Below are positions 56,695-64,000 of a stretch of DNA of 64,000 nt, one piece after another. How positions within the stretch are numbered: position 1 is the first letter of the stretch; every line of letters begins with the position of its first letter. The position numbers and the translations under genes were made by a program. Source of the stretch: Comamonas terrigena NBRC 13299 (lineage in GTDB: Bacteria > Pseudomonadota > Gammaproteobacteria > Burkholderiales > Burkholderiaceae_C); NCBI RefSeq assembly GCF_006740045.1, contig NZ_AP019749.1:2995001-3059000 (forward strand), written 5' to 3'. The notes under the pieces were generated by a model. The model was not told the origin of the DNA. It worked only from the letters and a program-made list of their open reading frames with translations, and ran no database searches.

Positions 56695-57633
56695 ATGCCC
56701 ACTCCTCTCCCTCTCAAGTCTCTGGCGGTTTTCGATGCGGTGATGAAACACCACAGCTTCACCATGGCGGCGGCGGAACTGCATGTCACGCCCGGCGCCG
56801 TGGGCCAGCAGATCCAGAAGCTGGAGGAATGGCTGGGACAGCCGCTGTTTGTGCGCAGCATCCGCCAGATCCAGCCCACGCCCGAGGCCCAGACCTACTG
56901 GGCCGCCGTGCAGCCGGCGCTGGCGCGCATCCAGCAGGCCAGCGACCAGCTGCGGCAGCTGGATGCGCACCAGGTGTGGCTGTCCATGCCGCCCACGCTG
57001 GCCGCCAAATGGTTCGCGCCGCGCATGGCGGCGTTCCTGCAGCGGCGCCCGGACATTTCGCTGCACCTGAGCGCCACCACCGACATGGTGGATTTCGAGC
57101 GCGACCGCGTGGACCTGGCGGTGCGCCACTTCGGCGGCCAGGCCCCGGGCCTGCAGACCGAGCTGCTGTACGCCGACAGCGCCCACCTGTACTGCGCGCC
57201 CGGCTACGCCCAGCGCCTGGGCCTGCACCAGCCGGACGACCTGTCCCGCGCCACCTTGCTGCACACCACGCTGCTGCCCTACTGGCGCGACTGGCTGCGG
57301 CGCTTCAGCAGCCTGGGCGATGCGCAGATTGCCCAACTGCCCAGCCTGCACTTTGACCAGTCGATGCTGGCCATCGAGGCCGCACGCCACCACCAGGGCG
57401 TGGTGCTGAGCAGCCCGCTGCTGGTCCAGCAGGAACTGCGCGACGGCGTGCTGTGCGAGCCGCTGGGCCTGCGCATGGCCGTGGACAAGGGCTATTACCT
57501 GGTGTCCCCGCGCCACACGCCGCTGCGCCCGGCCGCCGCCGCCCTGCGCGAGTGGCTGCTGGAGACGGCAGAGCTGGAGCGGGAGGCAGGGGCGGACATG
57601 CGGCTGCGGCCGGAAACCAGGCCAGGGGTCTAA
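56695..57633 (+). CDS. LysR-family regulator of the GcvA type
   Basis: 312 aa. HTH LKSLAVFDAVMKHHSFTMAA, with ELHVTPGAVGQQIQKLEEWL and a LysR effector domain (VWLSMPPTLAAKWFAPRMAA, LAIEAARHHQGVVLSSPLLV). Belongs to the GcvA/AmpR-like branch. The spacer to the divergent MFS gene has TTGTC-N18-GACAA (56629-56656), a possible site. Confidence 0.92.
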   Translation: MPTPLPLKSLAVFDAVMKHHSFTMAAAELHVTPGAVGQQIQKLEEWLGQPLFVRSIRQIQPTPEAQTYWAAVQPALARIQQASDQLRQLDAHQVWLSMPPTLAAKWFAPRMAAFLQRRPDISLHLSATTDMVDFERDRVDLAVRHFGGQAPGLQTELLYADSAHLYCAPGYAQRLGLHQPDDLSRATLLHTTLLPYWRDWLRRFSSLGDAQIAQLPSLHFDQSMLAIEAARHHQGVVLSSPLLVQQELRDGVLCEPLGLRMAVDKGYYLVSPRHTPLRPAAAALREWLLETAELEREAGADMRLRPETRPGV

Positions 57634-57646
57634 CCCCGGCGCCGGT

Positions 57647-58027
57647 TCAGGCGTACTGCGCCTCGCCATGGCCCAGCGACCAGTTGGCCCGGTCCACCTC
57701 GACGAGGCTGATGAACACATCCTCCGGGCGAACACCGGGGCTGCGGCCCAGGCGCTCCACGATCTGGCGGTACAGCGCTTTCTTCTGCGCCTCGCTGCGG
57801 GTGTTGTTGGCGGTGATCTGGATGATCACCAGATCATCGCTGCGCGCCACGCCCAGGTAGGAGGCGTTGTAGCGGAAGTGGGAAGCCTCGCATTCCGCCA
57901 TGGTGGCGAAGTGGTTGTCCTCGGGCACATTGAATGTGGCGTGCATGGCCTGGTGCAGGCTGTCGAAGATGGCCTGGCGGTAGGCCTCGGGCTTGCCGGC
58001 ACGCAGGGTGATGTGGGTCAGGGGCAT
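57647..58027 (-). CDS. tautomerase-superfamily protein
   Basis: 126 aa. Begins MPLTHITL, so Pro-1 would be the catalytic base after Met removal; NTRSEAQKKALYRQIVERL and EDVFISLVEVDRANWSLGHG are typical of the longer cis-CaaD/MIF-like tautomerases. GGAGG lies 6 bases upstream, fixing the start at 58027. Its gene is divergent from a LysR gene through a 47-bp double palindrome, so it is presumably controlled by that regulator. Natural substrate unknown. Confidence 0.9.
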   Translation of the reverse strand: MPLTHITLRAGKPEAYRQAIFDSLHQAMHATFNVPEDNHFATMAECEASHFRYNASYLGVARSDDLVIIQITANNTRSEAQKKALYRQIVERLGRSPGVRPEDVFISLVEVDRANWSLGHGEAQYA

Positions 58028-58073
58028 GGAACACCTCCGCAAGTGAAGAATGAAAGATGTCTGCATGCTAGGC

Positions 58074-58120
58074 ATTTCAAATATTTATCAAAAGGAATTT
58101 CATTGATAAACTTTTGAAAT
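58074..58120. promoter_or_regulatory. 47-bp two-tier palindrome between tautomerase and LysR genes
   Basis: Two nested inverted repeats share one centre at 58097: outer ATTTCAAA (58074-58081)/TTTGAAAT (58113-58120) and inner TTTATCA (58084-58090)/TGATAAA (58104-58110). The right arm includes the first two bases of the LysR start codon. A likely LysR tetramer site. There is no Shine-Dalgarno before that LysR gene. Confidence 0.7.
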
Positions 58121-58988
58121 GACAAAACAGCCTGTGCAACGCCCTCTGGACCTGGATGCCGTGGCCACCTTTCTGCAGGTGGCGGAGCTGGGCAGTTTCA
58201 CCCGCGCCGCCGAAACCCTGCAGACCACGCAGGCCGCCGTGAGTCTGAAGCTCAAGCGCCTGGAAGACCGGCTGGGCTGCCGCCTGCTGGAGCGCACGCC
58301 CCGCTATGTGGAGCTGTCTCCCCAGGGCACGGCTTTTGTGGCGCATGCGCGTGCGCTGCTGGAGGCCCACCACCATGCCCTGAGCGCCTTCACCGGCGCG
58401 CGCCAGCGCCTGGTCATCGGCATCAGCGACCATGTGGCCGGGCCCGAGCTACCGGCGCTGGCCGCCCGCCTGAACGCCCGGCATCCCGATCTGCTGATCG
58501 TGCTGCGCATAGGCTCATCCGGCGAGCTGCTGCAACGTTATGACCGGCGCGAACTGGATGCCGCCCTGGTGCGCCTGCACAGCGGGCGCACCGACGGCGA
58601 AGTGCTGACCGAAGAACCGTTTGGCTGGCTGGCGGCCCCGCACTGGCAGCCGCGTGCGGGCGAGCCCCTGCCCATCGTGACCCTGGCCGAGCCCTGCGGC
58701 GTACGCCAGATGGCCAGCAAGCTGCTGGATGCCGCCACCCTGCCTTGGGCCGAAGTGTTTGTGGGTGGCGGGGTGGGCACCGTCAGCCAGGCCGTGATGG
58801 CCGGCCTGGGCATTGCCGCCCTGGCGCCTCGCATGCTGCCCCTGGGGGCCGTGGACGTGGGGGCCCGGCTGGGCCTGCCAGCCCTGCCCCGCCTGCCGGT
58901 CCTGCTGCACAGCCACACCCGCGATGCACGGGCCTGCGCCGCACTGGACGAATTGGCGGCGGCCTACCGCAGCGCGATCCGCCCGTAA
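58119..58988 (+). CDS. LysR-family regulator
   Basis: 289 aa. HTH LDAVATFLQVAELGSFTRAA with TLQTTQAAVSLKLKRLEDRL; effector domain with LVIGISDHVAGPELPALAAR and GGGVGTVSQAVMAGLGIAAL. It is divergent from the tautomerase gene and starts inside the double palindrome, suggesting tight autoregulation. Confidence 0.92.
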   Translation: MTKQPVQRPLDLDAVATFLQVAELGSFTRAAETLQTTQAAVSLKLKRLEDRLGCRLLERTPRYVELSPQGTAFVAHARALLEAHHHALSAFTGARQRLVIGISDHVAGPELPALAARLNARHPDLLIVLRIGSSGELLQRYDRRELDAALVRLHSGRTDGEVLTEEPFGWLAAPHWQPRAGEPLPIVTLAEPCGVRQMASKLLDAATLPWAEVFVGGGVGTVSQAVMAGLGIAALAPRMLPLGAVDVGARLGLPALPRLPVLLHSHTRDARACAALDELAAAYRSAIRP

Positions 58989-59115
58989 GCCAGGGCCACC
59001 ACGCAACCCGGGGGCGCTGGTGGACAGCAGGGGTGGGGCCGCACCACGGCGGCCCAGGAGCCGGGAGGAAAAGACTGCAGTGCACCCGGGCTGCGCATAC
59101 CACCGCCCGGAATCA

Positions 59116-59751
59116 TCACCCCTGCGGCCACAGCCCTTGCAGCGACCAGGCGGCCGCCACCAGTGCCATGGCCAGCAGCGCCAGCAGGGACCACAACGTC
59201 AGCACCCGCTGGTGGCGCTGCACGCGCGGGTGCTGGGCAGCGGCGATGTAGCCCGCCAGGATCAGCAGGTCCAGCCCCACCCAGATGGCGGCCAGCAGGC
59301 CCAGCCGCGCCAGCGGGTTGGTGGCGGCGTGCAGAAACTGCGGGAACAGCGCGGCAAAGAACAGAATGTCCTTGGGGTTGGCCACGGCCACGCCAAAGCC
59401 GCGCCGCCAGCCGCCCTGGCGCCCGGGAGGAGTCCCTGCGGCCGACGTGCTGTGCCGCCCTGCAGCGCCCCAGGCGCGCAGGCCGCTAACAGCCAGCACG
59501 ATCAGAAAACCGCTGCCCGCCAGCCCCAGCCAGGCCAGGGCCTGCGGGTGCAGCACCAGCACCCCGCCCACCACCAGCGCTGCCAGCGCCATCAGCACCA
59601 GTGCGCCGCTGCTGGTGCCCAGCGCCGTGCGCCATGCCATGCCCCGGCCCTGCTGCAGCGCCACCTGGGTGATGTAGGCCACGACCGGGCCGGGGGTGGC
59701 GATCAGCAGCACGATGGACAGCACATAGGACAGCAACAGGGCAGCAGGCAT
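59116..59751 (-). CDS. LysE-family amino-acid exporter
   Basis: 211 aa, six TM segments. LysE/RhtB motif LIATPGPVVAYITQVALQQG near residue 15-35 and FGVAVANPKDILFFAALFPQF. Exports amino acids or derivatives. The ATG at 59751 fits the family N-terminus; the frame is open further upstream across a 3x10-bp repeat. It is divergent from a LysR gene, presumably its regulator. Confidence 0.9.
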   Translation of the reverse strand: MPAALLLSYVLSIVLLIATPGPVVAYITQVALQQGRGMAWRTALGTSSGALVLMALAALVVGGVLVLHPQALAWLGLAGSGFLIVLAVSGLRAWGAAGRHSTSAAGTPPGRQGGWRRGFGVAVANPKDILFFAALFPQFLHAATNPLARLGLLAAIWVGLDLLILAGYIAAAQHPRVQRHQRVLTLWSLLALLAMALVAAAWSLQGLWPQG

Positions 59752-59780
59752 GGGAGCGGACAGAGGCAGTGGCAGGAGAA

Positions 59781-59810
59781 AGGACCCAAAGGGACCCAAA
59801 TGGACCCAAA
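59781..59810. repeat. three exact 10-bp repeats NGGACCCAAA before lysE
   Basis: AGGACCCAAA, GGGACCCAAA, TGGACCCAAA in direct succession, one per helical turn, 30 bp upstream of the exporter ATG, in its leader or promoter. A regulator array is possible. Confidence 0.6.
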
Positions 59811-59930
59811 CGGGGCCGGATTCTGGCGGGCGCTGGCTTGCGCGCAAAACGCAAATAACGCATCTACACTGTGAGTTTTACGCACAATGTCCGCCCGGCA
59901 GACCGCTTGCGGTGGGGCGGGTCCCGCACC

Positions 59931-60968
59931 ATGTCCCTGCCCCCGCTGTATGCCCTGCGCGCCTTTGAGGCCGCCGCACGCACCGCATCCTTCACCCGCG
60001 CGGGGGAGGAGCTGCACCTCACGCCCAGCGCCATCAGCCGCCATATCCGCACGCTGGAAGCGCAGCTGCAGCGCCCGCTGTTCACCCGCCACGGCCCGCG
60101 CGTGGCCCTGACGGCCGAAGGCCAGCTGCTGGCGCAGGAGCTGAGTGCGGGCTTTCGCACCATCGAGCGTGCTTGCGCCCGCATGCAGCAGCGCAGCGAC
60201 GGCCTGCGGCTGAAGGCCCCGACCTCGCTCACCACCCGCTGGCTGCTGGCCGCACTGCAGGCCCACCGCCCCGCGCTGCCGCAGGAACGGGTGCTGCTGC
60301 ACAGCCAGTGGATGGATGTGGACCATGTGGACTTTGCCAGCGAGCCGTACGACTGCGCAGTGCTGCTGGGCCACTTTCGCCCACACCCGCAGTGGCACAG
60401 CCTGAAGCTGGTGGATGAATGGCTGCTGCCGGTGTGCAGCCCGGCCGTGGCGGCACAACTGGGTCTGCAGCCCATTCCCCATGCACCGGGAGCGCCGGGG
60501 GCACCGGATGGGCCCGATGTTCCCGATCCCGCCGCATCGGCTGCGCAGGCGGAGCAGGTCACACCGGCCGCACGGCTGCTGCAGCAACTGCCGCACACCG
60601 TGGTCATCCACCCTTCCCCCGACCGGCGCGACTGGCGCCGCTGGTGTGCCGGCCTGGGTCTGGCCCGGGAGCCGGACAGCCCCACGGCCCTGGTGTTTGA
60701 CACGCTGGAACAAGGCATGGCCGCCGCCATCCAGGGCCACGGCGTCAGCATGGCCGACCTGGCCCTGGCCGCAGACGCCCTGCGCAGCGGACAGCTGGTG
60801 GCCGCCGTGCCCACGGCCGTGCCCACCGGCGACGGCTACCACCTGGTCTGGCCGCGGGGCAGCGCCCACGACAGCGCCATCCGGGCGCTGGGGCGCTGGC
60901 TGAAAGCACGCGTGCCGCGCCTGGGGGATCTGGGCGTGGAGCGGCGCACGCTGCGTGAAGCGGAATAA
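59931..60968 (+). CDS. LysR-family regulator with unusual effector-domain insertion
   Basis: 345 aa. HTH LYALRAFEAAARTASFTRAG, then ELHLTPSAISRHIRTLEAQL; GcvA-like effector domain. A ~25-residue low-complexity insertion rich in Gly/Ala/Pro/Asp (HAPGAPGAPDGPDVPDPAAS) sits between QLGLQPIP and VTPAARLLQQLPH, where homologues have a short turn. ATG 59931 is used; a GTG at 59871 would add 20 residues without homology. Divergent from lysE. Confidence 0.88.
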   Translation: MSLPPLYALRAFEAAARTASFTRAGEELHLTPSAISRHIRTLEAQLQRPLFTRHGPRVALTAEGQLLAQELSAGFRTIERACARMQQRSDGLRLKAPTSLTTRWLLAALQAHRPALPQERVLLHSQWMDVDHVDFASEPYDCAVLLGHFRPHPQWHSLKLVDEWLLPVCSPAVAAQLGLQPIPHAPGAPGAPDGPDVPDPAASAAQAEQVTPAARLLQQLPHTVVIHPSPDRRDWRRWCAGLGLAREPDSPTALVFDTLEQGMAAAIQGHGVSMADLALAADALRSGQLVAAVPTAVPTGDGYHLVWPRGSAHDSAIRALGRWLKARVPRLGDLGVERRTLREAE

Positions 60969-61102
60969 GCCGGAACAAGGGGAGACAACGCGGCGCGATG
61001 GCAAGTGGAAGCGCCATGGGTCGCTGGTGGGCGGTCTATCGACGGCGCAGTGCCAGCAGCCCAGTGGCCGGTTCGCCACGGGATACCGCAAGGGCTTCTT
61101 GC

Positions 61103-61121
61103 AAATGAGAATTGATCTCAT
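61103..61121 (+). promoter_or_regulatory. Fur box upstream of the FecI-type sigma gene
   Basis: AAATGAGAATTGATCTCAT: the arms ATGAGA/TCTCAT are perfect. It lies 43 bases before the chosen sigma-factor start. Confidence 0.8.
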
Positions 61122-61164
61122 AATGACGCCCTTTGCCGACACCCCTCCTGCCTGCACTTGCGCC

Positions 61165-61689
61165 ATGTCTGCCACGCCCACCGCCGCCCACCCCGAAGTC
61201 ACCGCCCTGTACACCGCGCACCAGGTTTGGCTGCAGGGCTGGCTGCGCCGGCGCCTGGGCAATGCCTGGGAAGCGGCCGATCTGGCACAGGACACCTTTG
61301 TGCGCCTGCTGGCCACGCCTGCGGGCCAGGCCGACCTGCAGACCGCGCCGCTGCGTGAGCCGCGCGCCTACCTGGCCACGGTAGCGCGGCGGCTGCTGAT
61401 CAACCACCTGCGCCGCCAGTCGCTGGAGCAGGCCTATCTGGAGGCCCTGGCCGCCCTGCCCGAGGCCCAGGCGCCGTCGCCCGAGCAGCAGCTGGTCATT
61501 CTGCAAAGCCTGCAGGAGCTGGATGCCATGCTGGACAGCCTGCCGCCCAAGGTGCGTTCCGTGTTTGTGCTGTCCCAGGTGGAGGGGCTGACCTATGCCG
61601 CCATTGCCGAGGAGCTGGGCATCGGCCTGCGCTCCGTCAAGCGCTATATGGCCCAGGCCATGGCCGAATGCATTTTGCTGGCGCCATGA
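61165..61689 (+). CDS. FecI-type ECF sigma factor
   Basis: 174 aa. Region 2: VTALYTAHQVWLQGWLRRRL and WEAADLAQDTFVRLLATPAG. Region 4: LDSLPPKVRSVFVLSQVEGL with YAAIAEELGIGLRSVKRYMA. FecI class, activating a TonB-dependent siderophore receptor gene. Start 61165 is preferred because the earlier ATG at 61123 overlaps the Fur box. Its stop overlaps the fecR start (ATGA). Confidence 0.93.
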   Translation: MSATPTAAHPEVTALYTAHQVWLQGWLRRRLGNAWEAADLAQDTFVRLLATPAGQADLQTAPLREPRAYLATVARRLLINHLRRQSLEQAYLEALAALPEAQAPSPEQQLVILQSLQELDAMLDSLPPKVRSVFVLSQVEGLTYAAIAEELGIGLRSVKRYMAQAMAECILLAP

Positions 61690-62705
61690 ACCGCAGCACC
61701 GCATCCGCTTCGGTTTCCACTGCCGCTGCTTCAGCTTCTGTTTCCGCTGCCGCACCGCTCCCGCTGTCGCGCGAGGTCGCCCTGCAGGCCGCCGAATGGT
61801 TTGTGCAGCTGCAAGACGGTGATGCCACGGCCGCCGACCACCAGGCCTGCGCCGCCTGGCGTGCCCAGGCCCCCGCCCACGAACAGGCCTGGCAACGCGC
61901 CCTGGCCGTGAGCCAGCGCGCCGCTGGCGTGCCGTCCGCACTGGGCAGCAGCCTGCGCCGGCCCCAGCGCGTGGCGCGCCGCGATGCGGCCCGCGCCCTG
62001 GCCGTGCTGATGGTGGTCGCGCCTGCGGGCTGGCTGGCCTGGCGCACCGAGCCCTGGCAGCGCTGGACGGCCAGCCACGCCACGGCCACCGGCGAATGGC
62101 GCAGCTGGACGCTGGCCGATGGCAGCCGCATGACGCTGGACACGGCCACGGTGGTGCAGATCGAATTTGACGGCCACCAACGCAGCATCCACCTGCGCTC
62201 CGGGGCGGTGTTTCTGGAAACCGCCCCCGACCCGAATCCCCTGCCCCGCCCCCTGGTGGTGTTAACGCCCCAGGGCCGGGTGCGCGCCATCGGCACGCGC
62301 TTCAGTGTGAGCACCGAGGGCGACCACAGCCAGGTGGCCGTGCTGCAAGGGGCGGTGGAAGTACAGCCGCGGAATGCCGCCACGGCGCTGCGCCTGCAGG
62401 CGGGCGAGCAGACCGCGTTCGACCGCCACCAGGTGGCGGCCGCGCAGCCGGCCGACAGTGGCGCCGGCCAGTGGGCCCAGGGCGTGCTGGCCGTGGACGA
62501 TGTGCGGCTGGGCGACTTTGTGGCGGAACTGGGCCGCTACCGCCATGGCCTGCTGCGCTGCGACCCGGCCGTGGCCGGCCTGCGGCTGACCGGCGCTTTC
62601 CAGCTGGCCGACACCGATGCCGTGCTGCAGAACCTGGTGCACCTGCTGCCGGTACAGGTGATCTACCGCACCCGCTACTGGGTCACCGTGCTGCCTGCCG
62701 GTTGA
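61686..62705 (+). CDS. FecR-type transmembrane anti-sigma regulator
   Basis: 339 aa. N-terminal DUF4880 domain (VALQAAEWFVQLQDGDATAA, AWRAQAPAHEQAWQRAL), a TM segment (ALAVLMVVAPAGWLAW at ~110-125), then the periplasmic FecR domain: WRSWTLADGSRMTLDTAT, LRSGAVFLET, TPQGRVRAIGTRFSV and VAVLQGAVEV. It relays the receptor's ligand-bound state to the sigma factor. Coupled to fecI by ATGA. Confidence 0.93.
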   Translation: MNRSTASASVSTAAASASVSAAAPLPLSREVALQAAEWFVQLQDGDATAADHQACAAWRAQAPAHEQAWQRALAVSQRAAGVPSALGSSLRRPQRVARRDAARALAVLMVVAPAGWLAWRTEPWQRWTASHATATGEWRSWTLADGSRMTLDTATVVQIEFDGHQRSIHLRSGAVFLETAPDPNPLPRPLVVLTPQGRVRAIGTRFSVSTEGDHSQVAVLQGAVEVQPRNAATALRLQAGEQTAFDRHQVAAAQPADSGAGQWAQGVLAVDDVRLGDFVAELGRYRHGLLRCDPAVAGLRLTGAFQLADTDAVLQNLVHLLPVQVIYRTRYWVTVLPAG

Positions 62706-62851
62706 TTTTTGGAGGCCATGGGGCGTGGTGTGCCCCCGGCCTGGCCCCGGTTCGGTCCCTGTTTGGCCCCTTTTGCAAGACCGGTGTGTCCTGTTCGATG
62801 GAGCGCTTTTTTGCACTGCACTTTTCCATCGCACTTTCCCCAAGGAACACC

Positions 62852-64000
62852 ATGGTCTCCCTGCCCCCATCCTGCGTGGCCCATACGCCCCACACGGCCC
62901 GCACTGCCCGCCTTCATGCGCACGCACCACGCCACACCGCCACCGCCCATGCCGTGCTCATCACCCTGGCGCTGGCAGCGGGCGCCATGGCACCGCTAGG
63001 CGTTCTGGCCCAGCCGACCACGCAGGCTGCCGACACGGCCCGGAATTTCCAGGGCCCGGCGGGTCCGCTGGGCGCGGCCCTGACGGTGTTTGCCGCCGAT
63101 GCCGGCATCAGCATCAGTGCGCCCCCGGCCCTGGTGCAGAACCGGAACACGCCCGGCCTGAACGGCCGCTACGCCGTGGACGAGGCGCTGGTGCGCCTGC
63201 TGGCCGGCTCCAACCTGCAGGCCCAGGCGGCTGGCCCGGGCAGCTATGTGCTGCGTGCGCTGCCGGTGGTGGCACCGGGTGCCGCCGCCGGCCAGGGCGC
63301 GCCCCTGGGCGAGGTGCGGGTGACGGCGCAGGCCGAGCGCGAAACCGCCTGGGGCCCAGCCGGCGGCTATGTGGCACGGCGCGCTTCGACCGGCACCAAG
63401 ACGGATGCGCTGCTGGTGGAAACGCCGCAGTCGATCTCGGTGGTCACGCGCGAGCGGATGGATGACCAGGGCGTGCAGCATCTGGGTGAAAGCATGCGGT
63501 ATCTGGCCAATGTGCGGCCCGACAGCGGCGGTGCGCAGAATGCGGCGACCAATGTCTACATCCGGGGGTTCCAGTCGGCCGATTTCTACGTGGACGGCCT
63601 GCGCTACCGGCCGCTGGGCTTCTTCGGCATGATGGCCGAGGAGCCCTATGGCGTGGAACGGGTGGAGGTGTTCAAGGGGCCGACGTCCGGGCTGTACGGC
63701 CAGTCCAACCCCGGGGGCATTGTGAACCTGGTGTCCAAGCAGCCCACCGAGTACCAGCGCGGGCAAATCGAGCTGTCGCCCGGCACGCATCGCCGCATGC
63801 AGCTGGCCGCCGATGTCAGCGGCCCTGTGAACGAAGACAAGACCCTGCTCTACCGCATGGTGGCGCTGGGCCGCAAGGCGGATGCGGTCATCGACCACCA
63901 GAAGGACGACCGCGTGTACCTGGCGCCCACCATCCGCTGGCAGCCCGATGCACGCACCAGTCTGGATGTGCGCACCGTGTACCAGAAGAACTGGGCACTG
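62852..64000 (+). CDS. TonB-dependent siderophore receptor, 3' end outside window
   Basis: About 383 codons are visible. A long signal peptide, then an STN (secretin/TonB short N-terminal) domain at ~65-118 (NFQGPAGPLGAALTVFAADA, LVRLLAGSNLQAQAAG), which contacts FecR. The plug domain follows with TPQSISVVTRERMDDQGVQH, NVYIRGFQSADFYVDGLRY, VERVEVFKGPTSGLYGQSNP and GGIVNLVSKQP, then the first barrel strands. AAGGA precedes the ATG. The presence of STN plus the upstream FecI/FecR pair makes a complete cell-surface signalling uptake system; the siderophore is unknown. Confidence 0.94.
   Translation, partial: MVSLPPSCVAHTPHTARTARLHAHAPRHTATAHAVLITLALAAGAMAPLGVLAQPTTQAADTARNFQGPAGPLGAALTVFAADAGISISAPPALVQNRNTPGLNGRYAVDEALVRLLAGSNLQAQAAGPGSYVLRALPVVAPGAAAGQGAPLGEVRVTAQAERETAWGPAGGYVARRASTGTKTDALLVETPQSISVVTRERMDDQGVQHLGESMRYLANVRPDSGGAQNAATNVYIRGFQSADFYVDGLRYRPLGFFGMMAEEPYGVERVEVFKGPTSGLYGQSNPGGIVNLVSKQPTEYQRGQIELSPGTHRRMQLAADVSGPVNEDKTLLYRMVALGRKADAVIDHQKDDRVYLAPTIRWQPDARTSLDVRTVYQKNWAL

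Noticed and set aside
61123..61164. Earlier ATG as the start of the sigma factor
   Set aside because: It lies directly after the Fur box, leaving no room for a leader; the region-2 homology begins after the second ATG at 61165.

Overview
The window is a contiguous piece of a high-GC betaproteobacterial chromosome, most likely from the Comamonadaceae (Comamonas/Delftia/Acidovorax-like). The evidence is the Omp32-type porin, a TctC/Bug binding protein, NlpA/MetQ binding proteins with cleavable non-lipid signals, the Aat/Bpt pair, HemP, and the strong G/C bias at third codon positions. No phage, integrase, transposase or CRISPR array was seen. Gene naming rests on motif reading only; no database search was possible.

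Left part (1-5500, minus strand): a tightly packed light/oxidative-stress operon. It runs from a B12-dependent LitR/CarH-type MerR photoreceptor through lipocalin Blc, a FAD amine-oxidase-like protein, a 53-aa DUF2256 zinc protein and a DASH cryptochrome to an FeS-type (DPRP) photolyase that leaves the window. Three of its five junctions are 4-bp ATGA overlaps, and repeated TGTCC/GGACA boxes lie on its promoter. Next come a chemotaxis receptor, a degenerate HD-GYP protein, peptide deformylase, YbaN, four tandem tRNA-Asn genes (a 239-bp duplication), the N-degron transferases aat and bpt, an IclR regulator and gph.

Metal block (14.3-23.8 kb): divergent cadR/P-type ATPase with a MerR-type 19-bp-spacer promoter that predicts a leaderless ATPase mRNA; a YitT protein; a Fur box and hemP; then a copper cluster (two His-rich periplasmic proteins, a TolC-like lipoprotein, multicopper oxidase, cupredoxin, DUF411, CusF). 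It is followed by an LRR-protein kinase, two orphan MetQ-like proteins flanking a porin, a P1/DmpA peptidase, a TctC protein, ettA, rhlE and a degenerate M14 carboxypeptidase-like lipoprotein.

Middle part (37-49.5 kb): a truncated aspartate 4-decarboxylase remnant; mntP under a yybP-ykoY manganese riboswitch; a 52-aa orphan ORF; a probably frameshifted isochorismatase; and a three-gene signalling operon (REC-HD-GYP, a 1368-aa hybrid histidine kinase, and an SBP3-TM-GAF-like sensor without an output domain). Then come ClbS/DfsB, a small membrane protein and tRNA-Arg(TCT).

Right part (49.5-64 kb): a small hypothetical protein, GNAT, XRE-cupin/EamA exporter, an ars operon (arsR-arsC-acr3-arsH) with a perfect operator abutting the arsR start codon, MFS/LysR, tautomerase/LysR, LysE/LysR, and a Fur-box-linked FecI/FecR/TonB-receptor iron-uptake system that runs off the end. 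The theme of the window is stress and metal homeostasis (light, Cd/Pb/Zn, Cu, Mn, As, Fe), with many compact divergent regulator-target pairs.
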